Positions 36,222 to 45,877 of a stretch of 64,000 nucleotides of DNA are shown here, piece after piece. The translations under genes were made by a program, and so were the position numbers. The DNA comes from DATGZX01 sp035296965 (GTDB lineage: Bacteria > Planctomycetota > Planctomycetia > Gemmatales > Gemmataceae): positions 5,349-69,348 of the forward strand of contig DATGZX010000055.1 of assembly GCA_035296965.1 (NCBI GenBank), given 5' to 3'. Each line of letters starts with the position of its first letter. Position 1 is the stretch's first letter. Under the pieces are notes generated by a model. The model was given only the letters and a program-made list of their open reading frames with translations, did not search any database and was not told the DNA's origin.

Positions 36222-37568
36222 CTAACAATCCTTCTCAGGGATTAGTGTAGCGACTCGGCGCGCGGGCATGCCACTGATCAAGGTCAGAATGGCAAGCCCA
36301 AGCGCAATGCCGGCGAGAACCGGGAAGAGCGGTGCATAGGACCCGGCCCGCGCCTGCGTGCTGGCAAACACCTGCGGCCCAATCGCGGAGAACAGCACCG
36401 TGAGCATTTGAGCGACGCCCTGGATCGAGCCGAGGTGGACTGGGCCGAATGCCTGACGGTACACCATAAAGAAGCAGACGGTGATGGCACCGCCGGCGGC
36501 GGCCAACGTGCCGGCGTAGGCGTAAACTTGAGCTTTGGTTGTTACGAATGGAAAGGCGGCCAGGGCGAGCGCGAATAATGCGGTCGCGAACGCCATTAAC
36601 CTCGCCAGGGACCAGCGTGTGGCCAGCCAGCCGACCAGCAAGTTGGCGGCCAGTCCGATTGGGACACCTAACTTGGTCACGGTTATGAACACGGCTGTGT
36701 CAAAGCCGCGCTCCTTCAGGATTGACTCATTGAACAGCGACGTGCCAGCCACCACCATCCCATAGAAAGAGGTGGCCACGCTGAATGTCCAGAAGGCCGG
36801 GCTGCACAGGGCTTGCCGGAGTGTGAAGCTTGCCTCGGTTCCGAAGTCGTTGTGAGCCCCAGCAGGGTCATCGTCCAGGAAGCGGGAACGTACCAGGGCC
36901 CCGCCGACAAGACCGAGGAGGAGGACTGCGAACCCGATGCCGGCCCAGTACCGGCGCCACTCATCAGGATGTCGAATCCTGAATTCGCCGAGGATAGTGA
37001 AGGCCCCGAGGAAACCCGCGGTCGTGGCGAAGGCATAGACACCCATGGCTAAACCCGAACGCCGGCCGGCGGACCTGCCAATCAATGCCAGGCTGACCAC
37101 GGACAAGGCGCTCTGCCCAAGTCCGCGCGTGAGCAGCAGGAACAAGAAGAGGTCGACCATGATCACTAGCGTGGTCGACCCGGCCCCGGTCCAGCTTGGC
37201 AGCTCCAAGGACAGCGCGTAGGCCCAGCTGCCAGTCGTCCATAGGCTCATGGCAATCACGGTCGTGCCCAGGCCCAGAGTCACGACGATATAAACTACCC
37301 GTGTGCCGAGGCGATCTAAGAGCCAGCCGGTGGGTATACAAAATAACGCTCCAAGCAAGGTGGCCCAAAGACTCAAGAAGCCGTAGCTGACTTTGTCAAG
37401 GCTCAACGACTTCAGCAAGGGCTCGGTGAACAACCCCAATCCGTGTGTGCGGCCGGGCAACGTCAATACCATCGCCAGCGCCGCAACGCCGACGTGGACC
37501 CAGCGCCACACGATTGGTTGCCATGCTGTTGGCGGGGCTATGGGGCTGGCTACGGAGGACGCTGCCAT
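36222..37568 (-). CDS. Major facilitator superfamily transporter
   Basis: 448 residues with twelve predicted membrane helices in two halves joined by a loop near residues 205-235. The cytoplasmic loop 2-3 motif appears as GWLLDRLGTRVVYIV, matching the MFS consensus GxxxDRxGRR. The oxalate/formate-like or monocarboxylate-like branch is possible but not certain. GGAG precedes the ATG. It is followed after 10 bases by the PhyH gene. Direction and substrate cannot be told from the sequence. Confidence 0.9.
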   Translation of the reverse strand: MAASSVASPIAPPTAWQPIVWRWVHVGVAALAMVLTLPGRTHGLGLFTEPLLKSLSLDKVSYGFLSLWATLLGALFCIPTGWLLDRLGTRVVYIVVTLGLGTTVIAMSLWTTGSWAYALSLELPSWTGAGSTTLVIMVDLFLFLLLTRGLGQSALSVVSLALIGRSAGRRSGLAMGVYAFATTAGFLGAFTILGEFRIRHPDEWRRYWAGIGFAVLLLGLVGGALVRSRFLDDDPAGAHNDFGTEASFTLRQALCSPAFWTFSVATSFYGMVVAGTSLFNESILKERGFDTAVFITVTKLGVPIGLAANLLVGWLATRWSLARLMAFATALFALALAAFPFVTTKAQVYAYAGTLAAAGGAITVCFFMVYRQAFGPVHLGSIQGVAQMLTVLFSAIGPQVFASTQARAGSYAPLFPVLAGIALGLAILTLISGMPARRVATLIPEKDC

Positions 37569-37648
37569 GCCATCAGGCTCCGAAAGCAGCCCTGCCCTTG
37601 TGACGAGAACAGGGCTGCAAGTGTGTCAGAAAGAGTGCGGATAGGGTC

Positions 37649-38698
<1,050 letters not shown>

Positions 38699-38825
38699 GC
38701 GAAGCACCTCAAAGGGGGTAAAGCGTGCGTGCGGGCATTTCTTGACGATCGCGGTGCAAAGCGCACCGACCGGACCTCGGCGACTGCCAACCGTACGGCG
38801 TGCGGTCAATACTCATACCAATAGG

Positions 38826-38857
38826 CCGTAGCCGCATTCTGGCGAATGCGGCTACGG
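38826..38857. repeat. Perfect hairpin palindrome upstream of DUF1559 gene
   Basis: CCGTAGCCGCATTC, loop TGGC, GAATGCGGCTACGG: 14-base perfect arms. A smaller inverted repeat TCTGAC-ATTC-GTCAGA lies at 38926-38941. Both fall in the 600-base gene-free region 38699-39296, upstream of the DUF1559 start and downstream of nothing on the plus strand. They could be dispersed palindromes or regulatory sites. Confidence 0.7.
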
Positions 38858-39162
38858 GGTTATGTCTCATTCTTGACCGCGCTCAGTACAGTCTCTTTTC
38901 CTGACGTCCTGAAGCGCAGGATTATTCTGACATTCGTCAGATTGTTATAGTTTGGGCGTGGAAAGGCGACAAGGGAATCGAAGAAGGAAAGTGTTTGAGT
39001 GGTTGGATCGCCCGCTGGATCCCAAAACGAATGCCGGGCTCTCCGCAGATTTGCAGGCTGTCGACAGTGCGCATGAAAAAGGCCAGGCACGTAAAGGGAA
39101 TGCCCCTGACGTACGCCGGCCCACAGAATGCAACGCAGTAATCTTACAGTCTGCCCGCTACG

Positions 39163-39281
39163 CTCTCCCCTCTCCTTTGTACTCAAGGGAGAGGGGTCGG
39201 GGGTGAGGGTTTTAGGTTACTGAAAGTTCGCTGAGCCCCCTCACCCCCAACCCCTCTCCCCCGAGTACGGGGGCGAGGGGC
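39163..39281. repeat. Palindromic repeat family A, copy 2
   Basis: GGGAGAGGGGTCGGGGGTGAG on one side and CTCACCCCCAACCCCTCTCCC on the other, with CGGGGGCGAGGGG at the right end, match family A. It lies 16 bases beyond the stop codon of the M16 protease gene, so its transcript could form a large terminator-like hairpin. Confidence 0.85.
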
Positions 39282-39296
39282 TTCTTCGATAGACTC

Positions 39297-42056
39297 TTAC
39301 CGAAGCTGCTTGAAATCACCCGCGCGGATGATCACCAGTTTCTTGGGATCGATGTACTTGCGGAACGCCGCCTTCACGTCGTCCGGAGTCAAGGCCGCGA
39401 TTTGTTTCTCCTGTTCGCTCGTGTGCGCGAAGGTTCGGCCCAAATTCAGATTGGTGGTGATTTGGCCGGCGATTGCTGCGTCGCCGGTCCGGCCGACCTT
39501 TTGAGCTTCCAGGAAGGCTTTTTGCGCATCGATCAGTTCTGCAGGCGAAGGACCCTGCGCCAGGAATTCGGTCAACTCCTCGATGGCCGCTTTTTCGAGC
39601 CGGTCGATGTTGTCCGGCTTGGCGCTGGCGCTGATGGTGAACGTGGCTGAGGGATCGCGCGGCGACGCATTGAATTGGCTGGTCACGCCGTAGGACAAAC
39701 CTTCCTTCTGGCGGATGCGGTTGCCCAGGCGAGAAGACAAAGTGCCGCCGCCAAAAATAAAGTTGCCCAGCCGCAAGGCGGCGAACTCGGGATCTGTTTC
39801 CTTCAGCGGGAATGCGAGGCCCGCCACGAACTGAGCATTCGCCTTGTCCGGGGTAACGATGTCCTCCTTGGAGGTTGCGACATTCGTTGGGGCAATGTGA
39901 TCAATTCGCTTGATCGGTACGTCTGACTTCCAATCTTTGAGGGTTTCGCGAACCTGGGCTAGCGTCGGTTCGGGATCGAAATCGCCGACGATGGCCAGCT
40001 CAGCTTGGGTCGCGCCAAGTTGTTTCGCGTAGAGCGCGATCACCTGGTCGAGGCTGACCGCTTCCTGGCGCTTCTCGTTTTCTTCCGGGGTTGGGACATA
40101 ACGAACATCGTCCGGTGGGTACGGCGCTAAGGCGCGCGCGAGCCGGTTGCTGGCCAGCGGTGCCGGTTCGGTCCGCATCATCTTCGACATCTGGTTGGAC
40201 TGGCGCTTCATGGTACCGAACTCCTCGGCCGGAAACGCCGGCTCGCGCAGGATTTCGCCCAGCAGGCTGATGGCCTGAGGCAGTGTGGAGTGCTTGGCTT
40301 CCACGGAGAACGTCAACTGACCGGGCGTGCCGCCCGCACCGGGACCGCCGCGCCGACCGCCCCGGCCGCCAAAGCCGCCCATACCCGGAGTGATGCGGAT
40401 GCCCAGGGCATCGAGCTCTTCGCGCAGGGCCTGGCGGTCGTGCTTCGTGGTGCCGGCCATCAGCATCCTCGGCAGCATGCCGGCCGCGGCCACCTGGCCC
40501 TTCAGTGACTCCTCGTTGCCGAAGTGCAGTGTCAGCACCATGGAGACGGTTTCCCCGCGGTTTTTCTTCGGCAGCAGGCCAGCCTTGATACCACTCAGCT
40601 CCACGATTTTGGTGCGCGCGTCGAGATTCTCCGGCGACGGGTCGAACACTTCGCCGGCGGCAGCCACCTTGCCGCCCTTGTAGTTTTTGACCAACGTATC
40701 TACCGGCGGCGCCGCCGCGATCTCCAGCCGCTGCGGCTTGGTTTCCGGAATGAAAATGCCCACAGTGCGATTGGGCCTTTGGAAATAAGTCCTGGCGACA
40801 CGATTCACATCGCCGGCAGTGGTGCCTTGAATGCGGTCGCGCTGAACGAAGAGAAGCCGCCAGTCGCCCAGCGCAGAAGCCGAGCTGAGCGCTTGCGACA
40901 TAGCCGAGCTGTTGGATTGCAGGTTTTCCTGATTGCGGCGGTTGCGGACCTTGGCCCGGTTGACCTCGTCTTCCGTGAACGGCACTGTCGCCAGATTCTC
41001 GAGGGTCTGCAGGAAGGTGTCGCGCACGGCGTCCAGTTGACCGGGATCAGCCTGGGCGGACGCGGTGAACAAGGCAGGGTCGTGGTTATTGCCGGCAGAC
41101 GCATTGGCGCTCGTCGCCTTCTTCGACTCGACCAGGGCCTTGTACAATCGGCCGTTGGGCTGCTGCGACACGATGCCGGCAAGCAAGCTCAAGGGAGCGT
41201 AGTCCGGATGCGCTGCCGCCGGGATGTGGTAGGCAACGCCAACCACGCCAACCGCGCCGACGCGACGCAAGACCACATTGTGCTCGCCGTCCTGCGCCGG
41301 TTCCTCGGTATAGGTGTCGTCGAGTTTGCGCGTCGGTTTGGGAATGGAGCCAAGGTATTTTTGCACCAGGGCAAGAGCCTTGGGTTCCTCGAACTTGCCG
41401 GCGACGATCATGACAACGTTGTCGGGCTGGTAGAACTTGCGGTAGAACGCCTGCAAATTGGTGATTGGTACGCGCTCGATATCCGAGCGGTTGCCGATGG
41501 TCGATTTGCCGTAGTTATGCCACTCGTAAGCGGCGGCGTGAATCCGCTGCATAAGAACGCCTTGCGGGCTGTTCTCGCCGATCTCGAATTCATTGCGCAC
41601 GACCGTCATTTCCGATGTCAGGTCCTCGCGCTTGACGAAACTGTTGACGAGGCGGTCGGCTTCCAGGTGAATGCCGAATTCGAGATTCTCGTCGTTGGCG
41701 GGCATCGTCTCAAAGTAATTGGTGCGATCCACATTGGTCGTGCCGTTAAAGTTGGAGCCGTGGTCGCGCAGGGCCTTGGGCACGTTGGGAAACGTGGGAG
41801 TGCCCTTGAAGACCATGTGCTCGAGCAGATGCGCCATGCCCGTTTCGCCATAACCTTCATGGCGCGAGCCAACTAGCACGGTCATGTTGACAGTGACCAT
41901 CGGCCGCGAAGCCTCGGGAAATAAGAGCACGCGGGCTCCGTTGGCCAGGCGGTATTCGGTCACGCCCTCGACGGTGGTGACTTTCCGCGGTGCATCCTCG
42001 CCGCGCGCCGCCGAGACACAGATGAGGATGAGGAACAAAGGGGTTAATCGATACAT
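39297..42056 (-). CDS. M16 family zinc metalloprotease, fused two-subunit form
   Basis: 919 residues with a signal peptide (LTPLFLILICVSAARG) and two M16 halves. The first half is catalytic: His76-x-x-Glu79-His80 (HLLEHMVFKG), the inverted zincin motif, with the distal glutamate in NEFEIGENSP. The second half (from about residue 490) lacks the motif and is the inactive clamp partner. A Gly/Arg-rich loop (GGFGGRGGRRGGPGAGG) lies in the second half. The enzyme degrades or processes peptides in the periplasm. GAGG lies upstream of the start. In many bacteria the two halves are separate genes. Confidence 0.94.
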   Translation of the reverse strand: MYRLTPLFLILICVSAARGEDAPRKVTTVEGVTEYRLANGARVLLFPEASRPMVTVNMTVLVGSRHEGYGETGMAHLLEHMVFKGTPTFPNVPKALRDHGSNFNGTTNVDRTNYFETMPANDENLEFGIHLEADRLVNSFVKREDLTSEMTVVRNEFEIGENSPQGVLMQRIHAAAYEWHNYGKSTIGNRSDIERVPITNLQAFYRKFYQPDNVVMIVAGKFEEPKALALVQKYLGSIPKPTRKLDDTYTEEPAQDGEHNVVLRRVGAVGVVGVAYHIPAAAHPDYAPLSLLAGIVSQQPNGRLYKALVESKKATSANASAGNNHDPALFTASAQADPGQLDAVRDTFLQTLENLATVPFTEDEVNRAKVRNRRNQENLQSNSSAMSQALSSASALGDWRLLFVQRDRIQGTTAGDVNRVARTYFQRPNRTVGIFIPETKPQRLEIAAAPPVDTLVKNYKGGKVAAAGEVFDPSPENLDARTKIVELSGIKAGLLPKKNRGETVSMVLTLHFGNEESLKGQVAAAGMLPRMLMAGTTKHDRQALREELDALGIRITPGMGGFGGRGGRRGGPGAGGTPGQLTFSVEAKHSTLPQAISLLGEILREPAFPAEEFGTMKRQSNQMSKMMRTEPAPLASNRLARALAPYPPDDVRYVPTPEENEKRQEAVSLDQVIALYAKQLGATQAELAIVGDFDPEPTLAQVRETLKDWKSDVPIKRIDHIAPTNVATSKEDIVTPDKANAQFVAGLAFPLKETDPEFAALRLGNFIFGGGTLSSRLGNRIRQKEGLSYGVTSQFNASPRDPSATFTISASAKPDNIDRLEKAAIEELTEFLAQGPSPAELIDAQKAFLEAQKVGRTGDAAIAGQITTNLNLGRTFAHTSEQEKQIAALTPDDVKAAFRKYIDPKKLVIIRAGDFKQLR

Positions 42057-42167
42057 GACAACCTCGGAATAGGAAGGGCCCAGAGCAGTTGCGGAACAGC
42101 AGGTATGGTATACGGATACAAACTAAAGATGAGACAACGATGAGAAAAGCAAGCGGGAAGCAGAGGA

Positions 42168-43055
42168 CTAGGGCAGTTCGACACTCTCGCCACCTGCCCT
42201 GGTAGCCAGAGCGGATAGTATGGAACTGGCAGAGTAAGACAGGAAGTGCACTGACCCGTCGCAAAACGCAAAATTCGCGCCGCCCGAGTGCAGACTCCAA
42301 TAATGGTAGGTGGAGCAGGGATCTCGCAGCGAGCCGGGACCGAAAGCGAACGGACCGCCGCTGGTGCAACTGTCGCCAAACATGCCGATCGGGACGATCT
42401 CGGCGACGCCCATGTGCATTTCGCATGTTCCCATGCCATCGTCGCCCATACCGGCGTACCACCAGCCAAAGCGGAAATTCGCGCTTGGCGGCCGCTCACC
42501 CAAGAGAAGGGTGTTTGATAGCCCATCGCGGATGTCGGCGAACCTGATCTGGGAGTTGCCGTACAGAACCCCGGTCTGGCTCTGGGCCGTGATACCGGAA
42601 TTGCCAAGGTAGCTGGTGAAAGCCGCACTCAGATGGTCCAGAACCGAGAACTGGGGCAGGGTCAGCCGGCCGTCCGAAGGGCAAATATACGTCAATACGA
42701 CTGTGGTAAGCGGTGTGTGCGGAGGGTTTACGAACGGGCTCGGCTCCACCGCGTAAGCCTGGGCAGCCACCCGCGCCAATGCCTCCTGTTCGACGAACGG
42801 TAGGATGCCCAATTCCCAGCCGGAATAAAACTGGCCAGCCAGCGGCGGCGAGCGCTGCCCGGGCGGCAGCCTCCGGTAAGTGTCATGGTATTGACAACAC
42901 GCAAGTCCGAGCTGCTTGAGATTGTTCGCGCAGCTCATGCGCATGGCAGCATCACGCACACGCTGGACTGCTGGCAAGAGCAGACCGACGATGATACCGA
43001 TAACCGCGATCACGACCAACAACTCGATGAGAGTAAACCCGCTTCGTTGGCGCAT
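42168..43055 (-). CDS. DUF1559 prepilin-like protein, last gene of a four-gene operon
   Basis: 295 residues. The signal MRQRSG-FTLIELLVVIAVIG is followed by LLPAVQRVRDAAMRMSCANNLKQLGLACCQY and ends with the H-x9-DG motif (LHSGGANFAFCDGSVHFLS). The start at 43055 is set by this signal. The gene is 70 bases downstream of the exported 348-residue protein and on the same strand as two further upstream genes, so it probably belongs to that operon. Sequence is clearly different from the DUF1559 protein at 37.6 kb. Confidence 0.93.
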   Translation of the reverse strand: MRQRSGFTLIELLVVIAVIGIIVGLLLPAVQRVRDAAMRMSCANNLKQLGLACCQYHDTYRRLPPGQRSPPLAGQFYSGWELGILPFVEQEALARVAAQAYAVEPSPFVNPPHTPLTTVVLTYICPSDGRLTLPQFSVLDHLSAAFTSYLGNSGITAQSQTGVLYGNSQIRFADIRDGLSNTLLLGERPPSANFRFGWWYAGMGDDGMGTCEMHMGVAEIVPIGMFGDSCTSGGPFAFGPGSLRDPCSTYHYWSLHSGGANFAFCDGSVHFLSYSASSILSALATRAGGESVELP

Positions 43056-43125
43056 AATCGGGAACTCTCGATAATTGGTAAACATTCTTCGGGACACCAC
43101 TTGAAGCGCCCGCCGAACTTCGACG

Positions 43126-44172
43126 TCAGGCAGCGCGCCGTAGACGGCCAATTCCTAGCAGTATAGCCCCGACCGCAACGAATGCTCCGGCAATCACCAT
43201 CAACCACCGGTACCAATGGGTGGCTACGATTTCAGGTGCGGGCACAGCGCCAACACGTTCGTTAAAGGCCATTTGAGCCACGCTGGTGGCGTGGCGGGCG
43301 GCATCGGGAATCCCGTATGCAGCAAGCGTAAACTCACGGTCCGCGGGTGGTTGGACCTGGGAGATCATCTCAAACGTAGTGTGAAACTCCGTTTGGAACG
43401 TTTTGTCGTCCGTCTCCAGACGGCCCTTTATTTCCCTGAGGATCGGATAGCCATGGGGACCAGGCAAATAGGCCATCGTCTGTCTAATTGTCGATATGCC
43501 CCCCGCGCCGTTACGATTCTCGGTCATAGAATCTTTAATCACCCAGTGATTGGAGGGGTCGAAGAGGATGCGCCCACCTTCAACCAGACGCATCCGTTCG
43601 GGGCGTTTGGCCTGGTCGATGGTGAATAACCATTCGACACCTTCCGCCGTTTGCGCGAATCGGGTGGTCTTGCAGCACGGGTGATCAATGAGTCGGCGGA
43701 CAGCCATCGTATCGCACGACACCGGTGCTAGAACACTTCCTGTCTCGATATCGTCCCGCATGGAGATGCGTCCAAATGCTCCAGGCGATTTGATGGAGCT
43801 ATGGTCCAGCACCCCTGTCAACCCCCACGACTTGCTTCCAGGCGGCTGACGCGCGCTAAAAAGATACGTTGAGTTTACCACCCGACATTCTTGAGCTTGC
43901 GGATCAGTGGGCGATGTCTCCTCGATCAAGACACACCGACCATTGGAGCGCACTGTCGCGGAGGAGGCGGAATCAGAAGACTTGCCTTCGTCGCGTGTTG
44001 AATATTCGCTATGGATCCTGTACGACCACATCCTGGCAACGTTTTCGTAATCCTCCCATGCCTTACGGGCACTTGTCCCGATGGGCTCGGGCGTCTGGCT
44101 GGCAGCCAAACCGCAAATGCATAACGAGTAAAGTATCACAGGTGGCAAACAACGCCGCGCCGCCAGAAACAT
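43126..44172 (-). CDS. Exported protein with C-terminal membrane anchor, unknown function
   Basis: 348 residues. A signal peptide (LPPVILYSLCICGLAASQT) leads a soluble domain of about 290 residues, then a C-terminal membrane helix (WLMVIAGAFVAVGAILLGIG) and a short basic tail. The domain is beta-rich in appearance with several cysteines (DHPCCKTTRF). I do not recognise a named family; exported proteins of similar layout occur beside DUF1559 genes in planctomycetes. GGGAG is seven bases before the ATG. It lies between the Cys-rich peptide gene (50 bases upstream) and the DUF1559 gene. Confidence 0.8.
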   Translation of the reverse strand: MFLAARRCLPPVILYSLCICGLAASQTPEPIGTSARKAWEDYENVARMWSYRIHSEYSTRDEGKSSDSASSATVRSNGRCVLIEETSPTDPQAQECRVVNSTYLFSARQPPGSKSWGLTGVLDHSSIKSPGAFGRISMRDDIETGSVLAPVSCDTMAVRRLIDHPCCKTTRFAQTAEGVEWLFTIDQAKRPERMRLVEGGRILFDPSNHWVIKDSMTENRNGAGGISTIRQTMAYLPGPHGYPILREIKGRLETDDKTFQTEFHTTFEMISQVQPPADREFTLAAYGIPDAARHATSVAQMAFNERVGAVPAPEIVATHWYRWLMVIAGAFVAVGAILLGIGRLRRAA

Positions 44173-44222
44173 ATACGACTCCCCAAGAGAATGCGCAGGT
44201 CACTGCCGCGGAGATTCGACCT

Positions 44223-44525
44223 TTATCGACACCCGCAGCTAACTCCCCCTAAGACCTGGCAGACACAACTGCATGTATACTGTGTACCGGGGGGTGGAGG
44301 CGGGTTACAAGGGAAACAGGTTCCTCTACAGGGGGGGACAGACACTGCACATGAGTTACCGGTTTGGCAGTTGGGATTACCGGTTCCGTTGTCGGCACAC
44401 GGACAGTTCCCAATAATCGCGCTCGCGCCATAAGCGAACTGGTCACCAGCAATCAGGGTCACCAAGCCGCCAAGCAAAGCACCGGCGATCAGCCAATAAC
44501 GAGCCCAGCGCTGAACGGCATACAT
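44223..44525 (-). CDS. Small exported peptide with twelve cysteines
   Basis: 100 residues. A signal peptide or anchor (RYWLIAGALLGGLVTLIAG) is followed by about 65 residues containing twelve cysteines, mostly in pairs spaced by one or two residues (CPC, CRGTCFPC, CSCVC, CGC), with a PPPPP run. ATG 44525 is supported by GGGAAG. The gene is 21 bases downstream of the MauE-DUF1573 gene, which suggests that the peptide and the redox-type membrane protein are made together. Function unknown; disulphide bonding is expected outside the cytoplasm. Confidence 0.78.
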   Translation of the reverse strand: MYAVQRWARYWLIAGALLGGLVTLIAGDQFAYGASAIIGNCPCADNGTGNPNCQTGNSCAVSVPPCRGTCFPCNPPPPPGTQYTCSCVCQVLGGVSCGCR

Positions 44526-44546
44526 AAAACATCTTCCCAAAGCGTG

Positions 44547-45359
44547 TCAGTCGGGGTTTCCCAACGTGACACCATTTACTGTGACAGGAACATCCCACGC
44601 CGTGGAACCAGCTTCGTTGGATATGAAGAAAGAGCCATTAAAAGCGTATTCACCGATATCCTTCGGGAGGCGCAATCGTACACGCAGCTTGGTTGCGGCG
44701 CCTGGCAGGACCACAGCGGGACAATCCGATAAAAGGTCCAAACCGCAACCGTAGCTGCCCCCGTAGACACGCACCGGTTCAGACCCGTGGTTGGCGATTT
44801 CCAGGGAGGCCTCACGCCATTCCCCGGCGTGGCCCGCGCCGACGCTCACTTCTCGTGGCATCGCAATTCCAATTTCGCGCAACTCCAAAAGGGCCAGATC
44901 TTTTGGGGCGCCAATGTTCGCGACAGCCATTCCCGTGAAAGCGATTGCGGCGAGCGCTCCTGCAAGCATGGCATAGCGACGTTGCTTGAAATCCAGCCAC
45001 AATGGACGCAAGCTCAAAAGCACGGCCATCGCGGCCAAGTCGAACATGAACATCCACCACGGGTTGACATGAATAATGCCCAGACACCCGCAGGATGCTG
45101 CCCCTGTAACGCCGAGAACTCCGCTAACGACAGCGAAGCTCACAAAGGTGAGAAACGCGGCCGTCCACCTGACGGCACCGGCACGGCCGAATAACAACCA
45201 GAAACCGAGAAGGGCTTCCCACTCGATTGCAAGCATTCTGAACTTGGGATCGTTCGACCAGCCATCCTGAACGTGTAACCCTGAGAAGATAGCGTAAGCC
45301 TTGAGAGCCGCGGCTAAGAGAAGTGCAATGGCGAGGACTCTGTAGATGAGAGTGGGCAT
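44547..45359 (-). CDS. MauE/DoxX-like membrane protein fused to DUF1573-like domain
   Basis: 270 residues. Four to five membrane helices at the N-terminus contain a conserved cysteine pair in GAASCGCLGIIHVNPWW, as in MauE-like redox-associated membrane proteins. After the last helix (MLAGALAAIAFTGMAVANIG) comes an extracytoplasmic immunoglobulin-like region (EASLEIANHGSEPVRVYGGSYGCGLD through FNGSFFISNE) of the DUF1573 type. MauE relatives help cysteine-rich proteins mature, which fits the twelve-cysteine peptide encoded next. Start 45359 is preferred because AGGG lies eight bases upstream; ATG 45374 is the alternative. A promoter-like sequence lies 39 bases upstream. Confidence 0.8.
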   Translation of the reverse strand: MPTLIYRVLAIALLLAAALKAYAIFSGLHVQDGWSNDPKFRMLAIEWEALLGFWLLFGRAGAVRWTAAFLTFVSFAVVSGVLGVTGAASCGCLGIIHVNPWWMFMFDLAAMAVLLSLRPLWLDFKQRRYAMLAGALAAIAFTGMAVANIGAPKDLALLELREIGIAMPREVSVGAGHAGEWREASLEIANHGSEPVRVYGGSYGCGLDLLSDCPAVVLPGAATKLRVRLRLPKDIGEYAFNGSFFISNEAGSTAWDVPVTVNGVTLGNPD

Positions 45360-45397
45360 CTGGGCAACCCTCATTCAATGAAAGAGCAATAGCATCT

Positions 45398-45426
45398 TAT
45401 TTACACTTGAGAGGGCTGCCAGTCAA
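45398..45426 (-). promoter_or_regulatory. Sigma-70-like promoter for the MauE-DUF1573 operon
   Basis: On the minus strand TTGACT, 17 bases, then TAAATA. The -35 matches 5 of 6 consensus positions, the -10 matches 3 of 6. It lies 39 bases upstream of the start at 45359 in an unusually AT-rich stretch. The rest of the gap up to the kinase gene (45427-45877) holds no gene I can support. Confidence 0.4.
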
Positions 45427-45877
45427 GAGGTTGAGGATTTTTTTGTCCTTTTTCTACAATTTGTGTTTACGCCGGTTTGGAAGTTTGCGGACCGTCATGA
45501 TCCGTAGTTTAAAGACTCGCAAACTCGCTTACTGCGGCAGTTCAACAATCTCGCTGACTGCCCAGGGGAAAGGACACCGAGAATTCGGGTCAACTGGTTC
45601 ATCAATCAGGCTCCCTCTGTGCAAGGGACAGTTCTTGGGAGGACTTCGCACATGATAATGCCGGCTAGGGGATCGAGGCAAAGATTTTCGTTAAAGTCAC
45701 AGGCTGCCTGGCGCGCCGCGTCCCCATTTACTGTCTTGTAATCCGGTGGCCGTCCGGCTATTCTGGAATGACTAGTTCCATGCCAACCTCCTGCGACGGC
45801 GTGCTCGGTTCTGGTGTTGCTGGGTCGGCAGTTCGTATGTTGCCTTCCCCCCTTGCCTGTTCTCCCTGGAGCCCACC

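Noticed and set aside
40524..41876. Plus-strand open frame of 450 codons opposite the M16 protease gene
   Set aside because: Shadow; the minus strand carries the HxxEH motif and signal peptide.
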